A DNA stretch of 34,404 nucleotides from Pseudomonas syringae (lineage in GTDB: Bacteria; Pseudomonadota; Gammaproteobacteria; Pseudomonadales; Pseudomonadaceae), in assembly GCF_021606685.1 (NCBI RefSeq), contig NZ_WKCB01000061.1, forward strand, positions 1 through 34,404. The letters run 5' to 3'. The notes beneath the pieces were generated by a model. The model searched no databases. It had not been told where the DNA came from and was given only the letters and a program-made list of their open reading frames with translations. The translations under genes were made by a program, and so were the position numbers. Positions within the stretch are counted from its first letter, which is position 1, and the number at the start of each line of letters is the position of its first letter. This document shows positions 23,466-31,833 of this stretch, piece after piece.

Positions 23466-23855
23466 TCAACCGTCGCGAAACAGGTCGTGGGCATCCAGCA
23501 GGCGGTAGGCGATTTCCGGGCGTTTTTCCAGGCCCCGGCGAATCGCCGCCGGGATCGTCTGGCGGGTCTTGCGGCACATGCCCGGCAGCTCATCAAGGGT
23601 GATCTGTATGCCGCGCATGCTCTTGACCTCGGTATGCCCCGGCGCGACATGCACGCGGATACCCAATAGCTCGTACATCCGCTGTTGCATGCGCTCCAGG
23701 TCTTGAAGGCTTTGCAGGTCTTCAAGGCGCTCGAGCAGTTTCTTTTCTTCCTGGCGTGTCAGCTTGAGGATGCGCAGGTCGGCGCCGGGCGTTTGCAGCA
23801 ACTGTTCGCGGTCACAGACACAGGCGCCGGGTGGGCAGGGTTGGCGAACTGTCAT
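23466..23855 (-). CDS. Small protein with N-terminal Cys motif, 129 residues
   Basis: I do not recognise a function. The N-terminus carries CPPGACVC, a possible metal-binding site, followed by a helical, charged region likely to be a coiled coil (about 28-65, QEEKKLLERLEDLQSL) and a basic segment MCRKTRQTIPAAIRRGLEKR. I chose the ATG at 23855 because GGGAGG lies eight bases upstream; an ATG at 23861 is too close to it. It begins about 30 bases after the aroA stop on the same strand, so it is probably co-transcribed with aroA. Confidence 0.75.
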   Translation of the reverse strand: MTVRQPCPPGACVCDREQLLQTPGADLRILKLTRQEEKKLLERLEDLQSLQDLERMQQRMYELLGIRVHVAPGHTEVKSMRGIQITLDELPGMCRKTRQTIPAAIRRGLEKRPEIAYRLLDAHDLFRDG

Positions 23856-23887
23856 GTGCATTGCCTCCCCATTCCGACGCTTTGGCT

Positions 23888-25144
23888 TCAGTAGCTCAGT
23901 TGAACCCCAAGGCTGCCCAAGGCCTTCCAGTAGTCAGGATAGGTCTTGGCCACGCAGTCCGGGTCTTGAATGCGGATACCCGCGACTTTCAGCCCCGCCA
24001 GTGCAAAGCACATGGCGATACGGTGGTCGGCGTGGGTGTCGATCAAGGCGTTGCACGCCGTACCGGCCAGGGCCGGGTCAGCCGCCACCAGCAAATCATC
24101 GCCTTCAATCGTCGCCAGGCCGGGGCGGATCTCATTCAGGCCGTCATGCAGCGCCTGCACGCGATCACATTCCTTGACGCGCAAATTGGCCAGCTCGGTG
24201 AAGCGCACCGGGGTGTTGTTGAACGCTGCCAGTACCGCCAGGGTCGGAATCGCGTCCTGCATCTGCGAGCCAACCACCGTGGCGTGCATGTTCGGGAACT
24301 GCGCGATCACGGCCTGGGCCTTGGCGTCCGGCTGGGTGAACGCGTTTGCCGCCACACCGATGTCGATGCGCCCACCGGTCAGCACTTCGGCGGCCCACAG
24401 GTAGGTGGCGGCGGAAGCGTCCGGTTCGATCAGGTAATCATGCGCGGTGTAGCCGGTAGGGGCGACGCGCCAGGTGGTGTCGTCGACCACCTCGACCTGC
24501 GCGCCAAAGGCACGCATGCAGTCCAGGGTCAGGTCCACGTAGCCCCGGGCGCCGATGTCCTTGCCGGTCAGCGCCACTTCAATCGGTGCTGCGCCGCACG
24601 CGGCCAGCATCAGCAGCGCCGAGACGTACTGGCTGGACAGGCCACCGTCGATCTCGAAGCGTTTGGCCGCGACCTTGCCCACGCCGTGTACGGTCACCGG
24701 TGGGCAACCGGTTGGGCTGTCGACCGCGATGCCGTTCTGGCGCAAGGTGGCCAGCAGCGGGCCGATCGGGCGTTTTTGCATATAGTCGTCGCCGTCCAGC
24801 ACCACGGTGCCTTCAACGGTGGCGACGGCGGCGGTGAGGAAACGCATGGCGGTGCCGGCATTGCCGAGGAACAACGGCTGCGTCGGCAAGTGCAACTTGC
24901 CGGAGCCTGTGACCACGAAGGTGGTGTCGTCCGGCTCGTCGATGGTCACGCCCATCTGGCGCAGGGCCACCGACATATGCCGGGTGTCATCGCTCTTCAA
25001 CGCGCCGCTCAAGCGGCTGGTGCCCTTGGCCAGGGCTGCTAGCAACAGGGCGCGGTTGGTAATGGATTTGGAGCCGGGGGGCGCGACCTTGCCATTGAGG
25101 GGGAAATTGGGCGGTGTAACGGTCACGGTCTTCTGCGAACTCAA
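23888..25144 (-). CDS. aroA: Stand-alone EPSP synthase (AroA)
   Basis: This 418-residue enzyme adds enolpyruvate from PEP to shikimate 3-phosphate in aromatic amino acid synthesis. It keeps the class I core: PGSKSITNRA (K26, R31), MQKRPIGPL, the catalytic Asp in MQDAIPTL, VKECDR and CVAKTYPDYW. At the PEP/glyphosate loop it reads LGNAGTAMRFL, so F102 stands where E. coli has P101. The start is a TTG at 25144, nine bases after AGGAG; an upstream in-frame start at 25255 lacks a good site. Pseudomonads usually also carry EPSP synthase fused to prephenate dehydrogenase, so this is probably a second copy. A 129-residue protein is encoded just downstream. Confidence 0.92.
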   Translation of the reverse strand: MSSQKTVTVTPPNFPLNGKVAPPGSKSITNRALLLAALAKGTSRLSGALKSDDTRHMSVALRQMGVTIDEPDDTTFVVTGSGKLHLPTQPLFLGNAGTAMRFLTAAVATVEGTVVLDGDDYMQKRPIGPLLATLRQNGIAVDSPTGCPPVTVHGVGKVAAKRFEIDGGLSSQYVSALLMLAACGAAPIEVALTGKDIGARGYVDLTLDCMRAFGAQVEVVDDTTWRVAPTGYTAHDYLIEPDASAATYLWAAEVLTGGRIDIGVAANAFTQPDAKAQAVIAQFPNMHATVVGSQMQDAIPTLAVLAAFNNTPVRFTELANLRVKECDRVQALHDGLNEIRPGLATIEGDDLLVAADPALAGTACNALIDTHADHRIAMCFALAGLKVAGIRIQDPDCVAKTYPDYWKALGSLGVQLSY

Positions 25145-25236
25145 GGTACAAGGCTCCTGATTCAAGGCAAGGTGGCACGGAGTGGCCGACGGGGCGGACC
25201 CGAATAATCGGCCAAAGCAGCGGTGCTTGTCGAGGC

Positions 25237-25791
25237 TTAGCGCAAGGCCAGCCAATAATCATGCAGCGCCCGCGCCGCCGGTTCGATGTCGCTGACGCGT
25301 TGCTGGTGCGCCGCTACATCCAGGTCGGCAGGCAATTCGAAATTGTCCTGCTCGGCGCACCAGGAGATTTTCTCCAGCAGCGCGGCCTGGGGGGCCGGCA
25401 GCGCTGGCCAGTTGCCGATCGCCGCGCCACGGATATAGCCGAAGCACCATTCCTCGGCGAGGGTGACCACTTGGCCCTGGTGTTCGGTGTCATCGAAGCG
25501 CGCCTTGAAACCCTCGGCATCCGTCGCCAGTTGGCCGGCCAGGGTGTTGATATGGCGTACGCACAGTTCGAGGAAACGCTGGGCTTCGTCCATGTTGTCC
25601 CACTCCGGGTTTTGCCCGCCCCAGATCGCCGGGAACCACTCGGCCACATCTACCTGCGCGGGGCTGGACACCAGCGCGGTGAAGTAGCCGTCGAGTTCGG
25701 CCAGGTTCAGTACCGAATGGTCGTCGCCGTACTTGAGCAGGGTTTCTTCGATGAATTCGAAATCGGCAGGGGCGAGGGGCTGGGCGTGCAT
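25237..25791 (-). CDS. YecA/UPF0149 family protein
   Basis: This 184-residue protein matches the UPF0149/YecA family of unknown function (FEFIEETLLKYGDDHSVLN at the start, LDGYFTALVSSP, then WCFGYIRGAAI). It lacks the C-terminal SEC-C zinc motif of longer YecA proteins. GAAGGA seven bases before the ATG at 25791 supports this start rather than the upstream ATG at 25797. It lies between the ClC gene (62 bases upstream) and aroA (92 bases downstream), all on the minus strand. Confidence 0.85.
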   Translation of the reverse strand: MHAQPLAPADFEFIEETLLKYGDDHSVLNLAELDGYFTALVSSPAQVDVAEWFPAIWGGQNPEWDNMDEAQRFLELCVRHINTLAGQLATDAEGFKARFDDTEHQGQVVTLAEEWCFGYIRGAAIGNWPALPAPQAALLEKISWCAEQDNFELPADLDVAAHQQRVSDIEPAARALHDYWLALR

Positions 25792-25853
25792 GGGCATATC
25801 CTTCAAACGTCGAGCGCCGCTGACAGGGCGGCTTAAAGCGCGAAGGATGGCGC

Positions 25854-27122
25854 CTAGGCAGGTTTTTTTCCAGCAGTTTCCCAACGTTGAAGCAGCGCTT
25901 TCACGCACACCGATCCCACCACGGCCAGAATGATCGGCACCAGGAAGTCATGCTCGATACGGGTGAACTCCGCCACCAGCACAATGGCCGTCAGCGGCAT
26001 GCTCATGCTGGCCGCGAGGAACGCCGCTGCACCGATGATCGCAAACGCCCCCAGTGGCACGCCGGGCCACACCAGGCTCCAGGCGCCGCCGAGGATAATC
26101 GCCAACAGCGCGCCATTGGCCAGGCCCGGCGTGAGCAGGCCACCCTCGGCCCCGGCGCGCAGGCTGCTGGTGGTGATCAGCACCTTGACCAGCAGTAACA
26201 GCGCGGCCAGGCCGATCGTCAGTTGATTATCGAAACCCAGTTGCGCCGGGCCTTTGCCATTGCCGAGGATCTGCGGCAGCAGCATTGCCAGCCCGCCGAT
26301 GATCGTGAAGTTGATCAGCGCCAGCACCGGCAGGCGCCAGCCGCGTGCGGCATGCGCCCGGGCGTGGCCGGTAAGGCGCGCGAACCCGTAGGCGGCCACA
26401 CCAAATAGCGGCCCACACACGACAGCCCAGGTGATCAGCGCCGGGCTCAGCAGAAAATGCGGCACCTGGTATTGCGACTCGGCGCCCAGCCCGATCCACG
26501 CCACTGCCGCGCCAATCGCGGAGGTCGCCAAGGCGATGATCGCCGCCGGCCAACTGAACGCCCCCACCAGCACTTCCAGCACAAACACCGCGCCCCCCAA
26601 CGGCACGTTATACACGGCGGCCAACCCGGCACCCGCGCCGCAGGCGACGATCAGGCGATGCATGTCCGGGGCCAATCGTGCCCACTGCGACAACCCACTG
26701 CCGACCAACGCCCCGACTTCCCGTGGCGCCACTTCGCGCCCCAGCGGCGAACCCAGCGCCACGGTAATGATCTGCAGCAGGGCGTGGGCGAGGGTGGTCT
26801 TGGGCGGCATGATCGGCATCTTTTCCGACACCGCCTGCTTGATGCTCACCAATGGCCGCCCGTAGCGATACACCGCCCACCAACCCAGGCCTGCTACCAG
26901 CCCGCACACTACCAGCACGGCCAGGCGGCGCTCCGGCGCGGCCGCCGTAACGCCCCACAAAAAGCCCTGATGGCTGACCAGGCTGTCCAGGCTGTAACCG
27001 TACGCCAAGTGCTGGATGCCATGCAGCAGCAAGGCCAGGAGCATGCCGCCCAAGCCCGCGCCAATGCCGGTCAACACGAGCACCAGGGCCAACAGCAAGG
27101 ATGAACGAAAGGGGGTCGGCAT
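25854..27122 (-). CDS. ClC-family anion transporter, divergent
   Basis: This 422-residue protein has about ten to twelve membrane segments and the ClC hallmarks GSPLGREVAPREVGA (external gating Glu, E130) and GGLLTPGLANGALL. The usual GSGIP filter is replaced by GRPLVSI, the GREGP motif by GREVAP, and the internal proton glutamate of E. coli ClC-ec1 (FIIEE) aligns with V184 in FVLEV. It may therefore be uncoupled or have changed ion preference; this is inference. I chose the ATG at 27122 because CTGGAG is seven bases upstream. It is divergent from the crotonase gene. Confidence 0.88.
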   Translation of the reverse strand: MPTPFRSSLLLALVLVLTGIGAGLGGMLLALLLHGIQHLAYGYSLDSLVSHQGFLWGVTAAAPERRLAVLVVCGLVAGLGWWAVYRYGRPLVSIKQAVSEKMPIMPPKTTLAHALLQIITVALGSPLGREVAPREVGALVGSGLSQWARLAPDMHRLIVACGAGAGLAAVYNVPLGGAVFVLEVLVGAFSWPAAIIALATSAIGAAVAWIGLGAESQYQVPHFLLSPALITWAVVCGPLFGVAAYGFARLTGHARAHAARGWRLPVLALINFTIIGGLAMLLPQILGNGKGPAQLGFDNQLTIGLAALLLLVKVLITTSSLRAGAEGGLLTPGLANGALLAIILGGAWSLVWPGVPLGAFAIIGAAAFLAASMSMPLTAIVLVAEFTRIEHDFLVPIILAVVGSVCVKALLQRWETAGKKPA

Positions 27123-27251
27123 ACGTGGCTCCAGGCAATGGCCCTGAGTGTATAGCCGATAAATCGCGACTCCCGGGTGAAATGTATCGGCACTGCACGA
27201 ACTGCGCCGCCACAACATTTCATTACTTTTGCCAGTCCCGTTTTTGGCCGA

Positions 27252-27265
27252 TGCGCCGTGGCGCA
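27252..27265. promoter_or_regulatory. Palindrome in ClC/crotonase divergent promoter region
   Basis: TGCGCC-GT-GGCGCA is a perfect inverted repeat with six-base arms. It lies just upstream of a possible -10 (TATAGT, 27273-27278) facing the crotonase gene and could be an operator. The 191-base gap holds no other clear signal. Confidence 0.35.
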
Positions 27266-27314
27266 CCCTTGTTATAGTTCGGGCCTTATCACTCGCCAGT
27301 CAGGGATCACTGCC

Positions 27315-28127
27315 ATGTCCGAATACCAAGCTTTCGTCGTCGAACTCAGCGGCAACGTTGCCCATGTGCAGATCAACCGCCCGGAAAAGATCAACGCGAT
27401 GAACGCGGTGTTCTGGACCGAAATCATCGACATCTTCCAATGGGTCGAAGACACCGACGCGGTACGCGCGGTGGTGCTGAGCGGGGCCGGCAAGCATTTT
27501 TCGTCCGGCATCGACCTGATGATGCTGGCTTCGGTGGCCAATGAGTTCGGCAAGGACGTGGGCCGCAATGCGCGCCTGCTGCGCCGCAAGATCCTTGAGC
27601 TGCAGGCTTCTTTCAATGCGGTCGACAACTGCCGCAAGCCGGTACTGGCGGCGATCCAGGGTTACTGCATTGGTGGCGCCATCGACCTGATCAGCGCCTG
27701 TGACATGCGCTACGCCGCCGAGGGTGCACAGTTCTCGATCAAGGAAATCGACATCGGCATGGCCGCCGACGTGGGTACCCTGCAGCGCCTGCCGCGCATC
27801 ATCGGCGACGGCATGTTGCGCGAGCTGGCCTACACCGGTCGCCAGTTCGGCGCCGAAGAAGCGCGCAGCATCGGCCTGGTCAATCGCGTCTATCCCGACC
27901 AGGACAGCCTGTTTGCCGGGGTGATGGACATCGCCCATGAAATCGCCGCCAAGTCGCCGATTGCCGTCACCGGCACCAAGGCCATGATCAGCTATATGCG
28001 TGACCATACGGTCAATGACGGCTTGGAATACGTTGCCACCTGGAACTCGGCTATGTTGCAATCCAACGACCTGCGCGTGGCCATCGCGGCCCATATGAGT
28101 AAGCAGAAACCCGAATTCGTGGATTGA
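27315..28127 (+). CDS. Crotonase, dienoyl-CoA isomerase (ECH1)-like
   Basis: This 270-residue crotonase has the oxyanion-hole segments HFSSGIDLMML and GYCIGGAIDL. The catalytic segment KEIDIGMAADVGTLQRLPRI carries E144 and D152, eight residues apart as in rat delta3,5-delta2,4-dienoyl-CoA isomerase (E196 and D204). The best-supported role is isomerisation of 3,5-dienoyl-CoA to 2,4-dienoyl-CoA during unsaturated fatty acid oxidation; hydratase activity is less likely. AGGGA precedes the ATG at 27315. NudC starts just after its stop (a TTG overlaps the stop, an ATG lies 6 bases on), so the two are probably one operon. Confidence 0.88.
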   Translation: MSEYQAFVVELSGNVAHVQINRPEKINAMNAVFWTEIIDIFQWVEDTDAVRAVVLSGAGKHFSSGIDLMMLASVANEFGKDVGRNARLLRRKILELQASFNAVDNCRKPVLAAIQGYCIGGAIDLISACDMRYAAEGAQFSIKEIDIGMAADVGTLQRLPRIIGDGMLRELAYTGRQFGAEEARSIGLVNRVYPDQDSLFAGVMDIAHEIAAKSPIAVTGTKAMISYMRDHTVNDGLEYVATWNSAMLQSNDLRVAIAAHMSKQKPEFVD

Positions 28128-28132
28128 CTGAC

Positions 28133-28966
28133 ATGACCCCAGGCTGGATTACCACCACACTGCTGGACAACGACGCCCCCGGCGGCTGGGCCGTCGCCCG
28201 CAGCCGCGAGGGCTTTTTGCATGACGGCAATGGCCCCTTGTTTCCCCGTGAATGGCTCAAGCGCCAGGACCTCTCGGTGTTTGCCGAGCACGGTATCGGC
28301 CACCTCGACGGTGAACCGGTGTACTTGCTGGAGCTGAATGCTGCCGCCGAGGTGCCAGGGTGCAGCTGGCAGGGCCTGCGTGGCTTTATGCTGCAAGGCG
28401 ATCACACCCTGTACAAAGTGCTGGGCTACGCCGCGCAGATCGGTACCTGGGCGCGTGAGCACAGGTTTTGTGGCAGTTGCGGCCAGGCCATGGTCCAGGT
28501 GCCACGCGAGCGTGCGATGTTCTGCCAGGCCTGCGACCTGCGCAGCTACCCACGGATTTCGCCGAGCATGATCGTGCTGGTGACCCGTGGCGACGAGATC
28601 CTGCTGGCGCGTTCGCCACGCTTTGTGACAGGGGTCTACAGCACCTTGGCCGGCTTTGCCGAGCCAGGCGAGTCGGCCGAAGACTGCCTGATCCGCGAGG
28701 TGCGCGAAGAGGTGCAGGTGGAGGTGCAGAACATCCAGTACATGGGCAGCCAGTGCTGGCCGTTCCCCCATTCGATGATGTTGGGGTTCCACGCCGAATA
28801 CGCGGGGGGCGATATCGTGCCCCAGGCCGACGAGATCGAAGACGCGCAGTGGTTCAATATCCACGACCTGCCGCCGTTGCCGGCGTCACGTTCGATTGCG
28901 CGTTACCTCATCGACCTCTACGTGGCCCGTCGCTTAGGCCACGCTGAACCAGTGCTGCCAGGCTAG
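28133..28966 (+). CDS. nudC: NADH pyrophosphatase NudC
   Basis: This 277-residue Nudix hydrolase splits NAD(H) to NMN(H) and AMP and, in E. coli, removes NAD caps from RNA. It has the zinc ribbon cysteines C113, C116, C131 and C134 (CGSCG and CQACDLRSYPR), the Nudix box at about 174-196 (GFAEPGESAEDC then REVREEV), and the NudC-type signature QCWPFPHSMM (usually QPWPFP). I chose the ATG at 28133 with GTGGA nine bases upstream; a TTG at 28124 overlapping the crotonase stop is possible. Its end overlaps the convergent TSUP gene by 33 bases. Confidence 0.94.
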   Translation: MTPGWITTTLLDNDAPGGWAVARSREGFLHDGNGPLFPREWLKRQDLSVFAEHGIGHLDGEPVYLLELNAAAEVPGCSWQGLRGFMLQGDHTLYKVLGYAAQIGTWAREHRFCGSCGQAMVQVPRERAMFCQACDLRSYPRISPSMIVLVTRGDEILLARSPRFVTGVYSTLAGFAEPGESAEDCLIREVREEVQVEVQNIQYMGSQCWPFPHSMMLGFHAEYAGGDIVPQADEIEDAQWFNIHDLPPLPASRSIARYLIDLYVARRLGHAEPVLPG

Positions 28967-29713
28967 GCGCACGGTCAGGCCGAGGACCACGGTGATAAAC
29001 ACCGGGCGAATGAATTTGGCGCCGCCGCTGATTGCGCTGCGTGCGCCAAAGAACGCGCCACCCATCACCGAAATGCCCATGGCCAGACCGACGATCCAGT
29101 CCACCGAACCATTGATGATAAAAACCGTGAGCGCTGCCGCGTTGCTGACGAAGTTCATGCTGCGCGCCACGCCGCTGGCCTTCACCAGGTCGATGGGGTG
29201 CAGCAGCATGGTGCTGACGGTCCAGAACGCACCGGTGCCGGGCCCGGCCACGCCGTCGTAGAAGCCCAGGCCGAAACCCTGGGTGGCCTGCCATTTCTTC
29301 TTGATCGGCGCATCGGCGTCCAACGGCGCCTTGGGCGTGCCGCCGAACAGCAGGTACACACCGCAGGCGAAGACGATCACCGGAAGCATCTTGTTCAGGG
29401 TTTCGGCGGGCAGGTAATGGGCGACGACGGCGCCGGTGAGCGCCCCGATCAACGTGCCGACGATGGCATGCACCCACTGGCGCGGGTGGAACAGCTTGCG
29501 GCGGTAGAAGGTGAAACTGGCGGTGGCCGAGCCGAAGGTTGAACTGAGTTTGTTGGTGCCCAGCACCAAGTGCGGTGGCATACCGGCGGTGAGCAGCGCC
29601 GGGGTCGTGAGCAGCCCGCCGCCGCCGGCGATGGCGTCGATGAAACCGGCGATAAAGGCAACTACGGCCAGGATGGCGAGGGTCGTGAGGTCAACACTGA
29701 GTTCGAAGGGCAT
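28934..29713 (-). CDS. TSUP (TauE/SafE) family permease
   Basis: This 259-residue membrane protein has seven or eight hydrophobic segments and the TSUP motifs FIDAIAGGGGLLTTPALL and LGTNKLSST at the N-terminus, with a second-half repeat FYDGVAGPGTGAFW. The family exports sulfite, sulfoacetate or related organosulfur anions; substrate is unknown here. The ribosome site is weak, and a direct repeat GGCAGGGC (29715-29722 and 29731-29738) precedes the start. Its end overlaps nudC on the opposite strand by 33 bases. A REPIN lies upstream. Confidence 0.92.
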   Translation of the reverse strand: MPFELSVDLTTLAILAVVAFIAGFIDAIAGGGGLLTTPALLTAGMPPHLVLGTNKLSSTFGSATASFTFYRRKLFHPRQWVHAIVGTLIGALTGAVVAHYLPAETLNKMLPVIVFACGVYLLFGGTPKAPLDADAPIKKKWQATQGFGLGFYDGVAGPGTGAFWTVSTMLLHPIDLVKASGVARSMNFVSNAAALTVFIINGSVDWIVGLAMGISVMGGAFFGARSAISGGAKFIRPVFITVVLGLTVRLAWQHWFSVA

Positions 29714-29783
29714 GGGCAGGGCTTATTTTTGGCAGGGCGCTGTGCGAAGGGCTGCCATCTTACCTGCCTGGGTGGTGGAGATC

Positions 29784-29880
29784 CAAATGTGGGAGGGGGC
29801 TTGCCCCCGATAGCGGTGGGTCAGCTACAGATAAACTGACTGACAGACTGCTATCGGGGGCAAGCCCCCTCCCACATTTG
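29784..29880. repeat. REPIN, GAGGGGGCTTGCCCCC type
   Basis: Perfect inverted 31-base arms (29784-29814 and 29850-29880) begin CAAATGTGGGAGGGGGCTTG and flank a 35-base spacer. The core differs from the glgE-treS REPIN but matches the one at 33954. It lies between the 3' end of the phosphatidylcholine synthase gene and the start of the TSUP gene. Confidence 0.9.
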
Positions 29881-29896
29881 AATTGCATACACCGGG

Positions 29897-30613
29897 CTAT
29901 TTGTGGGTTCCCAGCCACTCCAGCGCCGTGCGCCAGATGCAGATGCCGAGGAAGTACGCCGACATCAGCGACCACAACCCAAACGTCCACGGGTTGGTGT
30001 TCGGGTAATCCACCACCATCAGAAAGCTGCACAGCAACCAGATCGTGGTGACCGCGATATTGATCGGCATAAAACGCTTGACCCGGAACGGATGCAGGAA
30101 CTTCATCGGCGTCACGGTCAGCAAAGCCAGGCCGATCACCGTGAGCAACGTCACCCAGGCATCCGGCTGGATGATGTAAACGCACAAGGCGACCACGTTC
30201 CAGGCGGCGGGGAAGCCGACGAAGTAGTTGTCCTTGCTCTTCATGTTCACGTTGCAGAAGCAGAACAGCGACGACACCAGGATCACCGACACCGTAAACA
30301 GGTGTGTGAAGTCCGGCAGGTCGATATAGCGGTAGATGAACAACGCGGGAATGAACACGTAGGTGAGGTAGTCGATCACCAGGTCCAGCACCGAGCCGTC
30401 AAAGCTGGGCAATACCGTGCTGACGTTGAGCCGCCGTGCCAGGGAGCCGTCGACGCCATCCACCACCAGCGCCAGGCCGAGCCAGAGCAGGCAGGCCTTG
30501 GGGGAGTTTTCCAACAGCGCCAGGGTGGCCAGGAAGGCCAGCACCACACCGGTGGCGGTGAAGCCGTGGGCGCCCCAGGCTTTGAGTCTGGCTACATGCA
30601 GGGTCGATATCAC
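29897..30613 (-). CDS. pcs: Phosphatidylcholine synthase (Pcs)
   Basis: This 238-residue membrane enzyme condenses CDP-diacylglycerol with choline to phosphatidylcholine. It has the CDP-alcohol phosphotransferase motif DGVDGSLAR (52-60) and DGSVLDLVID (72-81), plus DYLTYVFIPA, GFPAAWN and FLHPFRVKR, close to rhizobial Pcs, and about eight membrane segments. The start is a GTG at 30613 with GGAG eight bases upstream; an in-frame ATG at 30730 would add 39 residues with no family match. The pathway needs external choline, so it suggests a lifestyle with host-derived choline. A REPIN follows the gene. Confidence 0.93.
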   Translation of the reverse strand: MISTLHVARLKAWGAHGFTATGVVLAFLATLALLENSPKACLLWLGLALVVDGVDGSLARRLNVSTVLPSFDGSVLDLVIDYLTYVFIPALFIYRYIDLPDFTHLFTVSVILVSSLFCFCNVNMKSKDNYFVGFPAAWNVVALCVYIIQPDAWVTLLTVIGLALLTVTPMKFLHPFRVKRFMPINIAVTTIWLLCSFLMVVDYPNTNPWTFGLWSLMSAYFLGICIWRTALEWLGTHK

Positions 30614-30760
30614 GGGCGGTTCTCCAAAAGTGAAACGGGGCAGCCGACAGCGTAACGCCGTCGAGTCTGGCCGGGGAATGCAGGTATCGACCGGGAAGGG
30701 GGTAAGAAGGTTCACCACCCGGTGTATCACTTAGCGTAGCAAGCGTAGGACGTTTCGGCA

Positions 30761-31675
30761 TCAGCCTTGGCGGAACACCAGCGCCTTCAAGCCACTTTGT
30801 GGGTCGATATCCGGGAATTCCGGCGGGTTTTCCAAGCGTTCGACAAAGCGCAGGCCCGCTGCTTCGCGGGTCACGCCGTCGATCAGGAAGTCTTTGCCCA
30901 GGGCCGGGTCGTTCATGCACGCCAATACGGTGCCTTGGGCGCTGAGCAAATCCGGCAGGCGGCGTAGGACGCGCTGATAATCTTTGGTCAGCAGAAAACT
31001 GCCTTTCTGGAAGGAGGGCGGGTCGATGATCACCAGGTCGTAAGGGCCGCCGTTGGTCACCTTGGCCCAGGACTTGAACAGGTCGTGGCCCAGGAAGCTG
31101 ACTTTGCTCAGGTCATGGGCGTTCAAGCGATGGTTGTCGCGACCACGGCTCAGGGCGCCGCGGGCCATGTCCAGGTTCACCACGTGCTCGGCACCGCCTT
31201 CGATGGCGGCCACGGAAAACCCGCAGGTGTAGGCAAACAGGTTGAGTACGCGCTGGCCTTTGGCCTGTTCACGCACCCAGTTGCGGCCGTAACGCATGTC
31301 GAGAAACAGCCCACTATTCTGTTTCTTGCCCAGGTCGATCAGGTAACGCAGGCCGCCTTCGGTGATAGTCAGCTCGTCGACGGGGCTGCCCACCAGCCAC
31401 TCGGTGGTGCTCTGCGGCAGGTAGCGGTGTTGCAGCGCGACGGTATAGGCCGCGAACTCTGCTTGCAGCAATTGCTTCAAGGCGTTCAGGTGCGCCGGCT
31501 CCGGCTCCTTGAACAGCGACACCAGCAGCACGCCTTGCAACCAATCCACCGTGAGCTGCTCCAAGCCCGGCCAGCAGCGGCCACGGCCGTGGAACAGGCG
31601 CCGGGTTTCCGCCGGCGGGTTGGCCAGGGCGGTGAGCAGGTGGGCGTGCAGGGTGGCTAGTGCGTCTGGGGTCAT
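30761..31675 (-). CDS. RlmI-like SAM-dependent methyltransferase
   Basis: This protein of about 304 residues belongs to the Methyltrans_SAM family related to rRNA cytosine methyltransferase RlmI, but without the N-terminal PUA domain. Signatures are the SAM-binding FAYTCGFSVAAIEGGAEHV, and DLVIIDPPSFQKG. The N-terminal ~110 residues carry no known motif. The substrate is uncertain; RNA is likely. I chose the ATG at 31675; the ribosome site is poor and a TTG at 31717 is also possible. Confidence 0.88.
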   Translation of the reverse strand: MTPDALATLHAHLLTALANPPAETRRLFHGRGRCWPGLEQLTVDWLQGVLLVSLFKEPEPAHLNALKQLLQAEFAAYTVALQHRYLPQSTTEWLVGSPVDELTITEGGLRYLIDLGKKQNSGLFLDMRYGRNWVREQAKGQRVLNLFAYTCGFSVAAIEGGAEHVVNLDMARGALSRGRDNHRLNAHDLSKVSFLGHDLFKSWAKVTNGGPYDLVIIDPPSFQKGSFLLTKDYQRVLRRLPDLLSAQGTVLACMNDPALGKDFLIDGVTREAAGLRFVERLENPPEFPDIDPQSGLKALVFRQG

Positions 31676-31833
31676 CGTTGAGCGTCGGTCGTTGAGCGGG
31701 CGGCATTTTAAACACAATTGTCGCCAGTGGGGGTTAACCCAAACAGATGCACGCGGCCAGCCCCGTGCAATCGCGTGTCAGCCCTGCCTTGTCACAGACG
31801 TCGCCCGCTGCCTGCTGAGCCACGCCGCAGCGG

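Noticed and set aside
23831..25042. A plus-strand open frame of 403 codons opposite aroA
   Set aside because: AroA motifs are continuous on the minus strand; the opposite frame has no family features.
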